Part shown: positions 23,101-32,287 of the stretch, piece after piece | How the letters are laid out: each line of letters begins with the position of its first letter | Position numbering within the stretch: the stretch's first letter is position 1 | Assembly: GCA_017506865.1 (NCBI GenBank) | Contig: JAFCMP010000157.1 | Location: 558,001 to 622,000, forward strand | Length of the DNA stretch: 64,000 nt | Reading direction: 5' to 3' | Source: Tribonema minus | Lineage: Eukaryota > Sar > Xanthophyceae > Tribonematales > Tribonemataceae | Translations under genes and position numbers: made by a program | Notes under the pieces: generated by a model | The model's input: the letters and a program-made list of their open reading frames with translations, nothing else | The model's database searches: none | What the model was told of the DNA's origin: nothing

Positions 23101-26100
23101 GTGCGCATTCAGCATGCGTGCTAAGCTGCCATGCTTGTGTGACAATACTTTTGAAGCAGCAAACACTGATTCATTTCTACTTCCTGCGCTGATTCACCGC
23201 TGCAGGCCCGGCCACCCGCCATTTCTCCTTGAAGTTGGCGCGTGAGTAGCGCCCTAGAAATGACGCTCCCCCGTTGGACACCCGGCGATGACTTCTACTT
23301 GAGCTTGCTCACTTCAGCTCCAGAGTCCTATATGTAAATTAACCTGCCACACTTGTGTGACAATACTTTTGGATTTATTCATCAGGAATCTGTTCATTTG
23401 TCAACTTCCAGTGGCGACTCACCGCTGCAGGCCCGGCCACCCGCCATTTCTCCTTGAAGTTGGCGCGTGAGTAGCGCCCCAGAAATGACGCTCCCCCGTT
23501 GGACACCCGGCGATGACTTCTACTTGAGCTTGCTCACTTCAGCCCTAGAGTCCTATATGTAAATTAACCTGCCACACTTGTGTGACAATACTTTTGGATT
23601 TATTTATCAGGAATCTATTCATTTGTCAACTTCCAGTGGCGACTCACGGCTGCAGGCCCGGCCACCCGCCACTTCTCCTTGAAGTTGGCGCGTGAGTAGC
23701 GCCCCAGAAATGACGCTCCCCCGTTGGACAACCGACAATGACTTCTACTTGAGCTTGCTCACTTCAGCCCCAGGGACCTATATGTAAATTAACCTGCCAC
23801 ACTTGTGTGACAATTCTTTTGGATTTATTCATCAGGAATCTATTCATTTGTCAACTTCCAGTGGCGACTCACCGCTGCAGGCCCGGCCACCCGCCACTTC
23901 TCCTTGAAGTTGGCGCGTGAGTAGCGCCCCAGAAATGACGCTCCGCCGCTAGAGCCCCCCACGATAAAGTCGTGCCCCCCAGCGTTTGCGGCGGCGCCGC
24001 TGTTCAGGACCATTCCTAGCGCATACGCTGCGTCGTCGCCGGCGCCGACGTTTTCCTGCCAAATGTTGAGCTTGCGCCCCGTAGCCGCATCGATCTGTCA
24101 GGAGCGTCACATGTGCGTTGAAGCGGCGCTGATGAGGCAACTGCGCATGCATTCAGCAGCAGTGCTCAGCGGCAGTGCTCAGCAGCAGCGCTCCTGCGAA
24201 TTGAGAACGGTGCCGCAGAGCGCAAGCTGCGTCACACCGCATGATGGAGCTTGCGCCCCATGGCCGCATCGATCTGTTCGAAAAGACAGTGGCGCGTGCT
24301 TCAAAGCAGCGCTGATGAGCTGAGCAAGCTTGCCGCTCAGGCCGCCAGCGGTGAGATAGGGTTTGCTGAGGTGCTTGGTTCTCTCCGCAGTAGCAGCATC
24401 GATCTGGCAGGAGCGTCACATGTGCGCTGAAGCAGCGCTGATGAGTCGACTTAACTGCGCATGCATTGAGCAGCAGCGCTCTGCGAGGTGAGAACGGTGC
24501 CGCAAAGCACGAGTTGCGTCACTGTGTGTTGAGCGTTCACCGCGTCGCCGCATCAATCTGTAAAGTCGGACAGCGGCGCGTGCATCAAGGGATGTAATCA
24601 TCGACCCGATTCGTTCCAAGTGATTGATATAACCGATGAGTGCACGTTGCACCACCTGCCACTTTATGAATTGGGGGGTTGATGTAGAACCCCAGGCTAA
24701 CCTCAACATCAGCAGGCAGCGGCGCGCACAACTTACTTCAAGTGCCAATCACGTTGAGCTGTAGGTGGTCTGCAGTTGGAACAAGCCCTAACCCTAACCC
24801 TAACCCTAACCCTAAACCTGACCCTCGGCATGCTGCGCCAAGTGCGAATCACGTTAAGCTGTAGGTTGTCTGCAGCTGGAATAAACCCTAACCCTCATCT
24901 TCTCCGCAACTCTTACCCTAACCCTAACTCTAACTAACCCTAACCCTATGCAGGCACGTACCTCCATGATGAGGAGCTGCGACTGTGCTGCCGCACTTGA
25001 GGAGCCGCCAATGAAGACGCTGTGGCAGAGCAAGCGGAATGTGAAAGCGGGTACAGGGATTCATTGATGAGTTCATGCGCTTGATGGCGCACTTGAGGAG
25101 CCGCCAATGAAGACGCTGTGGCGGAAGGGCACACCAATTGCAATGCGGGAGCGGTTACGGCATTTCATTCATGAATTCATGCGCTTGGTGGCGCACTTGA
25201 GGAGCCACCGGTGAAGACGCTGTTGCAGAGCAAGTGCAAGAAAGCGGTCACAGGGATTCACTGATGGAATTCGTGCACTTGCTATGTGCACAAGAGCTGT
25301 CAACAATGACGGTGTGGAGGCAGGGCAGAGCAAGTGCAAGAAAGCGGGTAGAGGGGTTTACTCATGAATTCATGCACTTGCTCGGTGCGCGAAGACCTGT
25401 CACCAATGACAGTGTACAGCGTGGAAGCAGGGCAGAGGGGAAACTGACGATGGTAACACAACCGCACCTGTCTTGAAAGGGGTATAGAGTATACGCCGTC
25501 ACTGCAGCACCGTCCGCAGCCAGGTCCTTGCACAACCTTCAGTACATTGACAATGATGATTAAAGAAAAGTCCAGAAAACCAGGAAACAGTCACACAAAC
25601 GCACCTGTCTTGATAGGGGTACAGAGTATTCGCCGTCACTGCAGCGCCATTTGCAGCCAGGTCCTTGGACACCTCCAGCTTGCCGCTGGCGCTGTTGACC
25701 CCCGTCAGCGCAATGTCGTTCAGGGCGCGCTTGCCGGTGCTGCCACTGCACACCATAAAGTGAAAAGGGGGTTGATTTCAACACACCATCACAATGAGAC
25801 GAGGTTGATTTTATGTAGGAGGCATGCATGTATACTGCTGTTGACCCCCGTCAGCACAATGTCGTTCAGGGCGCGCTTGCCCGTGCTCCCGCTGCGCACC
25901 ATGAAGAGGCATGTGCATTGATCTCATGAACACTTGTGTACTTGAAGGTATTTATGATGTATGTATGTTGAGGTATCGTATATGGCACATAGTCGTTCAG
26001 GGCGCGCTTGCCGGCGCTCCCGCTGCGCATCATACAAGTGTGTTGATGTCAGGAACACAGTGTGCTTGAAAGTATACATGTATTGAAAATGCTGAGGCAT

Positions 26101-29100
26101 ATGATTGCAGGGCGGCTTGCCGATGCTTCTCATATTGCGCATATTGAGCACTGGCATCGCTTCCCGCGTTGCATCATCGAAAAGCATGTGCACTGATGTC
26201 ATGTAGGAGGCATGCACTTCGAAGTATGTATACTGCTCTATTGAGCCCTGTTAGCGCAATGTCGTTCAGGGCGCGCTTGCCGGCGCTCCCGCTGCGCACC
26301 ATCAGAATGAAGGGTGTTGTTGCCATATAGGCGGCATGTATGTATACTGCTGTTGAGTCCCATCAGCACAATGTCACTCAGGGCGCGCTTGCCGGCGCTC
26401 CCGCTGCACACAAATAAACATAATGTGTGCACGTGCGCTGATGTTGTACTTGAAAGCATTACATTAGAACTACATGTTGAGGTCCCCCTGCCTCGCGTCG
26501 TGTGAGATAGTTGCCTCGGCGTGCCAGAGAGCATGCCAGAATGCACAAACAGAGATCTGATAGGCACATTGGATCGCCTGGCGTGTTCTGGCGTAAGAGC
26601 AACGGCAACAAGTTGCTCACTGTTGCTGCAGACGCACGTTGCGCCTGCCAAACACCTGCACTTGAAGAACGATAACACACATGGCAGTTGGTTGCCTCGG
26701 CGTGCGGCTTCAGTTGACGTGCTGAACACAGAAAGACTTCAGACTTCAACAATCGACTTCAAGAAAAACGCGCACCAAACTTCACACGCCAAACAGGCTG
26801 GCGTGGCTTCAACTGGCCATGCAATACCGAGCGCCTCCCATTGAGCTGCAAACTTCAACAACAAACTTCAATGAGGAACCTGAAAGTACCCAATCACAAA
26901 GGTTAAGTGCATACCTCAAGTTGGATGCGGACAGAAATGTGATGCCAGAGATGGTGCCTAATAAACTTCATTGATCAACTTCAAGCAACAATTCACAAAG
27001 TTCAAGTGCATACCTCAAGTTTGACGCGGCCAGATATGTGATGCCGGAGATGGCTGCCTGGCCGCCCCGCACGTCACCGCCAGTGTCTGTGACGCGGCGA
27101 CAGAGCGCATAGGCAGCAGCGATCAGTCACAGAGACTAACCCTATTATAACCCTCACCCTCCACCTGAAGCCTAACCCAATCCTAACCCCACTCCTAGAC
27201 CCTGACCATAACAAACTTCTATGAGCGGCGACAGAGCGCACAGGCAGCAGCGATCAAGCCTAACCCTGACCCTACCCCTGGCCCTGACCCCATCAAACCC
27301 TAATTTAACCCTCACGTAATCTCAACCCTACCAAAATGAGCGGCGAGAGTGCGCGCAGGCAGCAGCGGTCAGTCACCAAGACTAACCCTAACTCACCCCT
27401 CACCCTACCCGCGAACCCAGCCTAACCCTTGCCCCACCTTTAATCCTTATCGTAACAGAATGAGCGGCAACATGCGCACAGTCAGCAGCGGTTAGTCACC
27501 GAGATGATAGTTTGTGTCAGGGGGGCAGCGCACTAGTTCCCTGCATGCAAGTCAAAGAAGGAAGGCGTTGTTGGCGTAGGCGACTCGCATAGTGTGCCAC
27601 AAATTCTAGGAACCCTGCTTGAAGACAAAAGCGGGGACGTCCGCTGCTTGGAGCTCGCAGCCCTCTTCAAGTTGAAGTTCTCTTGTTGGCAGAGAAAAGC
27701 GGGAGCGGCAACCCGCCGCTTCAACACCGCAAGATCATCTTCAAACTGAAGTTCAAGCATAGTGAGAGAGTATTCAATTCACAAACATCAACATCTTGGA
27801 CTTGAGTTGCTCACAAACCTTCCCATTCACACACTCCGTGGTTTTTGACACAGGGTCAAGCACCCAACTTCATCGCCCTGGTACTCCCAAATCGCCTTCA
27901 GTTCCTTTGCAGCTTTTGCAAACTTCTTGATGTCAGAAAGTTACCTTCCAGCTTTCGCGAAGTTCTTGATTTCAGAAACTCCTTTGTTGAAAGCATAGGC
28001 TAGAGTACCCGCCTTCATCGCCCCTGGTTCTCCCAAATCGTTTTTAGTTCCGCAATCGTAAGCGGCCCAAAGGTGATGCGACTGTCGAAAGTCAAGGGCC
28101 GTACATGCGATTACAGTACCTCACTCACCAACTTCTTCATCTCAAGGAGCTCACAAACCTTCCCATGCAACCATGCCGTTGTTTAATACGAGGCAATCAG
28201 AATTGAGTGTAAGCCTCTATTCTCTTCGTGCGTTCATCAGAGTCCTACTGTCATTTCAGCAATGAATCAGCATGCACGTGATGAGGGGGTTAGGTACCCA
28301 CCTTCATCACCCTGGTACTCCCAAATCGCCTTCAGTTCCGCAACTGTCAGCGCCCCCAGGTCAAACCCCCCCTTGTCCGAAAACACATCCTCCGGTGGCG
28401 GCAGGGTGGCCGGCGCGTCAGTGGGCGTGAATGACGGGGCGAAAGACGGCAGCATCGCCGGCACCATAGATGGAGCTTGCGAGACAGGGAGAGCAGCAAC
28501 GGAGTAGAGGGCATATATAGAAGTATGTAAGTTTACATGGAGCGATGCTAATATCCATATGGCATGTGCATACATGAGATGCCACCGGTATAGCACAAAC
28601 GTATATTGAGGTAGTGCAGCAGGGTGGCCGGCGCGGCGGTGGACGTAAAGGATGGGGCGAAAGACGGCAGCATCGCTGGCAGCATAGATGGGGCTGACAA
28701 TACAGATAGAGAGGCAAAGGAGTAGAGGGCATACATGTGAAAAGGGTATGGTATGTGCATACATGAGATGCCCAGGTGCAGCATTAAACTATAGATGTAG
28801 TGTGGCAGGGTGGCCGGCGCGTCAGTGGGCGTGAAGGACGGAGCAAAAGACGGCAGCTTTGCCGGCACCATGGATGGGGCTTGAGAGAAAGGGAGAGAGG
28901 CAAGGGAGTCGAGAGCGTACATGTCAATAGGGCATGTACATACATGTGATGCACAGATATAGCATTGACGTATATATTTAGTGTGAAAGGGTGGCCGACG
29001 TGGCGGTGGGGGTGAAGGATGGGCAAAAGACGGCAGCACCGCCGACACCCTGGATGAAGCTGACGGTACAGATACAAAGGCAAACGAGTCAAGAGCGTAC

Positions 29101-29846
29101 ATGTGAATGGGGCGTGTGCATACATGACATGCAGAGGTATATCATCAACCTATTGATACATGCATTAAACGCTCAGCCCCTAGCGCAACATGGAAATGCC
29201 AAAAGCAGCGGTGCCCCATCGAAATGGGAACAGCTAGCAATACCGAAGCGCGTGCCGTTCTGTCCGTGCTCTGCAGCGGCGCGCACAACTCTTGCCCTAA
29301 CCCTAACCTTAACACTAGCCGTAACCCTTGCCTGAAACCTGGCGATACCCAATCAATGACAATTTTGGGAATCACAAGGATGCTTGGCATACTTAGGAAA
29401 AGCAAATTGTACCCGTTTGTGTGCTGTCCCCATGCTTTGCTGCGGTGCGCACAACTTCTGCCCTAACCCTAACCCTAAAAGGTGGCAATGCTCATTGATG
29501 CTGTCGTATCAATGCTTGGCGTTCTATCCGATCCGTGCTCTGCTGCGGTGCGCACAAAGCTTACCCCAACCCTAACCCTAAATTCTGGTGATGCCCAGTC
29601 ATGCTGTCGTCAACACTAACCCTCACCCCAGCCCAAAAAGCTGGCTGTGCTCAGTCATGCTGTCGTATCGATGCTTGGTGTACTGACACAACGTTGCGGA
29701 ACAACAATCACCCTAACCCTAAAAGCTGGCTATGCTCAGTCATGCTGTCGAACCGATGCTTAGCGTACTGACACGAACGTGTGGAGTTCACTCACCAAAG
29801 CTCGGTTGAAAACTTGGCGCGAAGGTGGGGGCCGCCGTCGCCATGG
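6889..29846 (-). CDS. Beta-propeller/TRP-like multi-pass membrane protein, 20 exons, N-terminus incomplete
   Basis: The exons, 5' to 3', are 29846-29796, 28475-28302, 27086-27014, 25745-25605, 25019-24962, 24094-23873, 22789-22402, 20949-20855, 19745-19443, 18687-18583, 17951-17878, 17180-16964, 15393-15313, 14448-14212, 13966-13840, 12615-12518, 11132-10977, 9897-9637, 8002-7830 and 7402-6889 (TAG). All introns are GT-AG. The 19 junction phases agree, giving one frame of 1,181 codons. The order is Pro/Ser-rich stalk, propeller-like repeats, about eight membrane segments, then a cytoplasmic Gly/Ser tail. This resembles large protist proteins that join an extracellular propeller to a TRP/Flc-like channel domain. 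An ATG in good context (GCAGCCATGG) opens the first exon. It is not followed by a signal peptide, so an upstream secretory exon beyond 29.85 kb is likely. Only about 15 percent of the locus is coding. Gene structure is firm; channel function is inferred. Confidence 0.85.
7403..7829 (-). repeat. Last intron of the TRP-like gene: exon-edge copy plus telomere-like tracts
   Basis: The acceptor edge of the terminal exon (GTGTTGAACCTGTGCGCGCATGG on plus at about 7393) recurs at about 7507-7530. Both are followed by a TTAGGGTTAGGG-like tract (7430-7450 and 7540-7590). The repeating unit of about 115 bp is therefore exon edge plus telomere-like DNA. Confidence 0.65.
8003..9636 (-). repeat. Bipartite intron: acceptor-edge copies then donor-edge copies with TTAGGG tracts
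   Basis: The part nearest exon 7830-8002 carries about six degenerate copies of its acceptor edge. On plus these read ACAATCTGCAGCGCTCAG at 8157, 8368 and 8675, with weaker copies near 8290, 8450 and 8820. The part nearest exon 9637-9897 carries copies of that exon's last roughly 110 bases plus donor at 8929, 9053, 9244 and 9447, spaced about 124-203 bp. Where the copied exon sequence stops, TTAGGG-like repeats begin (9001-9050, 9165-9200, 9370-9405, 9560-9595). Confidence 0.8.
11133..12517 (-). repeat. Intron with decayed copies of flanking exon edges
   Basis: Copies of the donor edge of exon 12518-12615 (GTCGGCGGCCGCAAACATGG on plus) lie at about 12297-12340 and 12397-12430. The acceptor edge of exon 10977-11132 (CCAGTAGCCCTGCCA) recurs at 11212, 11342 and 11570. 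The copies lie in the intron halves adjoining their parent exons. Confidence 0.7.
12616..13839 (-). repeat. Intron with acceptor-edge copies and GGTATG-rich tails
   Basis: The acceptor edge of exon 12518-12615 (GACACACAGCACGCC...GCGCGCTGCATCATCA on plus) recurs at about 12770-12815, 12970-13015 and 13430-13470. Each is followed by a GATGGTATGTATGGAATGGTATCAG-type tail, also seen alone at 13020-13070 and 13240-13290. Confidence 0.65.
14449..15312 (-). repeat. Intron with acceptor-edge copies of the VYFNDEQDKP exon
   Basis: The first about 75 bases of exon 14212-14448, including its acceptor, are repeated almost unchanged at about 14552-14635 and 14730-14805, with a weaker trace at 14965-15010. 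Each copy keeps an AG followed by the VYFNDEQDKP reading before diverging. The two nearest copies are highly similar, which suggests recent origin. Confidence 0.75.
15394..16963 (-). repeat. Intron with three donor-edge copies fused to CCCTAA tracts, plus a perfect TTAGGG block
   Basis: The 3' edge of exon 16964-17180, from the donor ACTCACGTCGC to about 85 bases into the exon, is repeated at 16338-16425, 16598-16685 and 16790-16880. In all three copies the exon sequence stops at the same TAGCGC position and is followed directly by CCCTAA repeats (16427-16452, 16687-16712, 16880-16910). A separate TTAGGG block lies at 16043-16080. Confidence 0.8.
16043..16080 (+). repeat. Interstitial telomere-like repeat (TTAGGG)n
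   Basis: About six consecutive TTAGGG or TTTAGGG units inside an intron of the TRP-like gene. The next longest is (CCCTAA)n at about 24786-24825. Neither is at a chromosome end, because genes lie on both sides. Confidence 0.9.
17181..17877 (-). repeat. Intron with one acceptor-edge copy; Cys-rich open stretch not used
   Basis: At 17262-17345 the acceptor plus about 75 bases of exon 16964-17180 are duplicated (CTCGGCGTCGCCGGCGGCGCAGCTGCAAATAGGGCA on both sides, read in parts). The stretch 17400-17590 has an open minus frame with CRRCAFCG. It has no good donor, and the flanking exons join in phase without it. Confidence 0.6.
17952..18582 (-). repeat. Intron with donor-edge copies of the SFLMVGQL exon
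   Basis: The donor edge of exon 18583-18687 (CGTCACCTGGGGGCTCTGGTTGGCATC on plus, read in two parts) recurs at 18478-18530 and 18383-18430. The copies retain the coding reading SLIDANQSPQ. Confidence 0.75.
18688..19442 (-). repeat. Intron with acceptor-edge and donor-edge copies
   Basis: One copy of the acceptor edge of exon 18583-18687 lies at 18770-18832. Copies of the donor edge of exon 19443-19745 (GTAGCGCCGGCGGCCATGG-like) lie at 18932-18985, 19177-19235 and 19318-19345. Each is followed by a CCTGCAGTCACCACT-like tail. The two kinds of copy occupy opposite halves of the intron. Confidence 0.75.
19746..20854 (-). repeat. Intron with serial acceptor-edge copies, each with a long poly-C tract
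   Basis: The acceptor edge of exon 19443-19745 is preceded on the coding strand by poly-C (16 G on plus from 19753). Degenerate copies of about 100-150 bp follow at about 19868-19955, 20018-20100, 20230-20310 and 20405-20480. Most carry their own G run on plus, including 19 G at 19936-19954, and a run of 32 G lies at 20153-20184. These runs could form G-quadruplexes, and their exact lengths may be assembly-dependent. Confidence 0.75.
20950..22401 (-). repeat. Intron with acceptor-edge copies then at least five donor-edge copies
   Basis: Copies of the acceptor edge of exon 20855-20949 (GTCCGTGCGGCC...TGCTGCAGCAGCG on plus) lie at 21002, 21138 and 21448. Copies of the donor edge of exon 22402-22789 (ACCTGTGGTAGTCCCGACGATCACCGCG, read in parts) lie at about 21580-21640, 21743-21795, 21905-21965, 22073-22130 and 22240-22300. 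Many keep the reading ALSTASGHAVIVGTTTG and a donor. Confidence 0.8.
22790..23872 (-). repeat. Near-identical ~224-bp tandem repeats containing an exon 3' edge
   Basis: The unit starting CTGCAGGCCCGGCCACCCGCC occurs at about 23201, 23425, 23650 and 23874, a period of 224-225 bp. The last occurrence is the real 3' end of exon 23873-24094. Each unit holds the last about 70 coding bases plus donor and about 150 bp of intron, and the units differ at only a few sites. A decayed acceptor-edge copy of exon 22402-22789 lies at about 22932-22995. Confidence 0.9.
24095..25604 (-). repeat. Introns flanking the SVFIGGSSS exon: edge copies and CCCTAA blocks
   Basis: Copies of the acceptor edge of exon 23873-24094 (CGCATCGATCTG-like) lie at 24262-24280, 24388-24415 and 24545-24560. 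A (CCCTAA)n block is at 24786-24825, with shorter ones at 24889 and 24915-24950. Copies of the SVFIGGSSS acceptor edge (GGCGCACTTGAGGAGCCGCC) lie at 25087 and 25192, with weaker ones to about 25430. A donor-edge copy of exon 25605-25745 is at 25470-25540. Confidence 0.7.
25746..27013 (-). repeat. Intron with serial acceptor-edge copies of the SGSTGKRAL exon
   Basis: The acceptor edge of exon 25605-25745 (CAATGTCGTTCAGGGCGCGC then TTGCCGGTGCTGCCACTGC on plus) is repeated at 25855-25905, 25990-26035, 26256-26300 and 26368-26410. A shorter trace lies at 26108-26150. The copies keep the frame reading SGSAGKRALNDIV. A donor-edge copy of exon 27014-27086 is at 26913-26960. Confidence 0.8.
27087..28301 (-). 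repeat. Intron with GAGCGGCGACAGAGCGC units, CCCTAA tracts and donor-edge copies
   Basis: Units beginning GCGGCGACAGAGCGCAxAGG recur at 27094, 27222, 27342 and 27462, each followed by a CCCTAA-like tract of about 80 bases. The acceptor edge of exon 27014-27086 overlaps the first. Donor-edge copies of exon 28302-28475 (ACCTTCATCACCCTGGTACT-like) lie at 27867-27905 and 28010-28045. The stretch 27500-27800 shows nothing I can assign. Confidence 0.7.
28302..29846 (-). other. N-terminal Pro/Ser stalk exons of the propeller/TRP-like gene
   Basis: Two exons (29846-29796 and 28475-28302) encode a mucin-like stretch with repeated PSFAPSF and PTFAPSF units. The segment PATLPPPEDVFSD and the helix LTVAELKAIWEYQGDE follow. 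The splice joins G to CT to make Ala, so PSF-A-PSM reads through and the repeat register is kept across the intron. Proline/serine linkers of this kind usually space extracellular domains from the membrane. Confidence 0.75.
28476..29795 (-). repeat. Intron with three PSFAPSF acceptor-edge copies and CCCTAA-bearing units
   Basis: The acceptor edge of exon 28302-28475 (GGGCGAAAGACGGCAGCATCG-like) is copied at about 28620-28700, 28803-28885 and 28985-29065. Each copy is about 80-100 bases and is followed by a similar 90-base tail ending in GTGCATACATGAGATGC. The other end, 29270-29770, holds about five units with GTGCTCTGCxGCGGxGCGCACAA or GCTCAGTCATGCTGTCG and CCCTAACCC tracts. Confidence 0.75.
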
Positions 29847-32287
29847 CTGCAGCCCTAGCCCTAGCCCTAGGGTTAGCAAACCCTAACCAAACCCTAACCC
29901 TAGATCCCGCGCAGCACGCCACGGCAGTCGGCACAGGGGCAAGGCAATAGCAGTACGGAACACAGACTGTGAGGGTTGTGGGTTACAACCCTTCGCGTGT
30001 GCGCTTGGATTATTGATTCTCGCTTGAGGGCGCAAAAAAGTTCAGATGATTGGTGTGGGGCTCGCTACCAGGGTCTACATGTGCCTTGTCAAAATGTTTC
30101 TCAGTGCAATGCGCATTGACGATCAGTTCCAAACGACTCTGCCAAATGGCATCTGCCCACCCAGCACATACATCCTCGCCCATTCTGTCCTCATAGTATG
30201 TACTTGAAGTTTCAGCAATGAGGCTTCTGACTGAATGACAACAACAGCCCACGTATGTACCATAAGCATGCATTCTGCCGTCAGCTGCCATGGAGCGACC
30301 ATTTCAGTGTCAGATCGAGGTTCATTATCTACCAAAAACTCTTGAGCGTTGCTGCAAGCAGCGTCACACCATAACGGCAGTGACACAACATCCATTTACG
30401 GCCTGTACAGGTTCTGTGCCAACCTTTCAATGTGGTAAGGTAGCGGGGTCATAAGCCTTGTGCATCGATTCGGCATATAAAAATGAGCGGGGCGACGCCT
30501 TGCAAAACCATGCTGTGGTTGCTGGCAGTTCAGCACCAAAAGACGTGCCTATTGGAGCAATATATATAAGGATGGATGAGTATGTCCTTGAAGCTCCAGC
30601 AATGAGGCTTGTGACTGAATAGCGACAGCTCTGTACAGTAGGTTACGCATGTGCTTGACGTATGCATTCTGCCGGCAGCAGCCATGGAGCGACGATATCA
30701 ATGTAAAATTAGAGGTTCACTATTGAGACTGCTGAGCGTTGCTGCAAGCAGCAGTCACACGGCGACAACAATGACAAAACATCCATTCGCGGCCTGTACA
30801 GGTTCTGTGCAACCTAACCCTTTCTAAGGAAGCGGAGTCAGCGCAGACCATAAGCCTTGTGCATCGATTTGGCGTACAACAATTAGCGGGGCGACACCTG
30901 GCAAGACCACTTAGGTAACTTTGGCGTTTCAGCACCACAAGAGGCGCCATATGTACTGTAGCAGTCCCGGTCAGACAGTTGGCATTGATAAACAGCAGAA
31001 GCGAAGGGACTGTTCCTTAACCCAACTAAGCATCAGTGCTGTGGTAAGTATGTAGAAAGTCATAGCGTAGCCGAAGCCAGGGCTTTCCGCTGCTGGCCAA
31101 CTCTAACCCTAGCCCCGAGCAAGCTTGAAGACAGGGAAGCGAGTACCGTAGGTATGTCGCCGTGACGCAAGAAGTGAGGCGTGTTTCCTCCGCCACACGC
31201 ATGACACTCCCTTCCCATGTAACCTTACAATGAATTCACGCCCTGGCCGTGAACTCCCTTCCGCTTCCGCCCTATTTAAAGCTGTGTCGGCGGCGACGCG
31301 GAGAGCGTCTTATGTACGTTCTGGCGGGGCTGGTATGTATGCACAAGGGTTTGTTGCTGGCGTCCAGCAACGATGGCACAGCAGTGTTCACGGTAAAAGT
31401 GCTGATGGTATGTAGATGCCTCGAATCGGTTACCTCAATTGATTACCTCAGGCCGGAAGCGGGAGCAATCACTTTATCCAGATCACACACAAAAATTGCC
31501 GTGCCATCAATTTTCATGGCGATGTCTACACAGCAGTGAAGTAATGGAATGGTCGTAGGTTCCACACTCGTTTGTGAAAGGTGATTGGGGCCTTCATGTC
31601 AACGGCAGTACGTTGACACACGCAAAGGAGCGGCGGTCTTACGAACTGACGCCGCATACTATGCCGTGAGTCTATATGGTTGCCTGGGCACTGATGCACC
31701 ACAACGCGACGAGTGCAAGCCGCCATTTTCTGAGTGTGGGGAGTGTTGCACTTGCCTAGTTTCGCAGCCGCAGTTGTAAAACTGACCAAGCGCATTGAGC
31801 GAAGCAGGCTTTCAGAAGCGCAGTGTCATATGCGCGAACCTTTTACCGGCAGTGGTGGTGCGTGGTGGCCCTCAGGCAAGCAAGCACAGGCTTATGCATA
31901 AAAGCCAGTTAGACTCCCCTGCGATGTTTGCCTCGCACGGGCTCGCGGGACGCTCACCTGCTGTAAGTCAAACGCAAGCGCACCGTCCCCTCTGCAGTTG
32001 CCCGCCCCTCCGTGTGCTGCAGCGCGCCTCGCCACGCCTCTGCAAGAGTTGAGAAAACTTCGGCAAATCCCACTGGCAAACGGCGGCTGCAGGGTCACGA
32101 ATGACGACGTCTTGGTAATGGCGTGAAGGCGTGAACCGTGGCGCAACGACAGGCAGGACACGAGTTGGCTGAGCTGCGGGTGCGTCGCTTGCCGTAGCTC
32201 GTTCGCCGCGACTGCTTGTGGAGCTTGGGAGCACAGGGGTGTACTGTAGGACACACAGGCAAGGACGCGAACACACCAGCTGAGAGC
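29847..32287. other. Divergent spacer with CCCTAA block and a ~390-bp duplication
   Basis: This lies between the propeller/TRP-like gene (minus) and the citrate carrier gene (plus). A mixed CCCTAG/CCCTAA block is at 29851-29908. A unit of about 390 bp starting AGCAATGAGGCTT is present at about 30214-30525 and again, diverged, at 30598-30915. Both copies hold GGCCTGTACAGGTTCTGTGC and CATAAGCCTTGTGCATCGAT. An upstream signal-peptide exon of the minus gene may lie here, but I could not identify it. Confidence 0.5.

Larger units (their letters stand above)
19443..27086 (-). other. Beta-propeller-like (SBBP-type) exons of the propeller/TRP-like gene
   Basis: Seven exons encode blades with the pattern x-D-x-x-TG-x-x-L followed by G-x-G-D-D-x-A-x-A and then a hydrophobic VxVxG strand. 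Examples are LDAATGKELCYYTFGSTGDD (20855-20949), IDAATGRKLNIWQENVGAGDD with HDFIVGGSS (23873-24094), and GVVVAGYDAGGVFAQKLSY with GHAVIVGTTTG (22402-22789). Exon 25605-25745 carries NDIALTGVNSASGKLEV, and 24962-25019 carries SVFIGGSSS. These match SBBP/PQQ-like propeller repeats. Exon 19443-19745 adds an NVFGGSDYRITVAGS strand and an Ala/Val-rich segment leading to the membrane. Confidence 0.7.

Noticed and set aside
27533-27760. Minus open frame of 75 codons
   Set aside because: No motif, no fitting splice phase, and it lies within an intron of repeated units.
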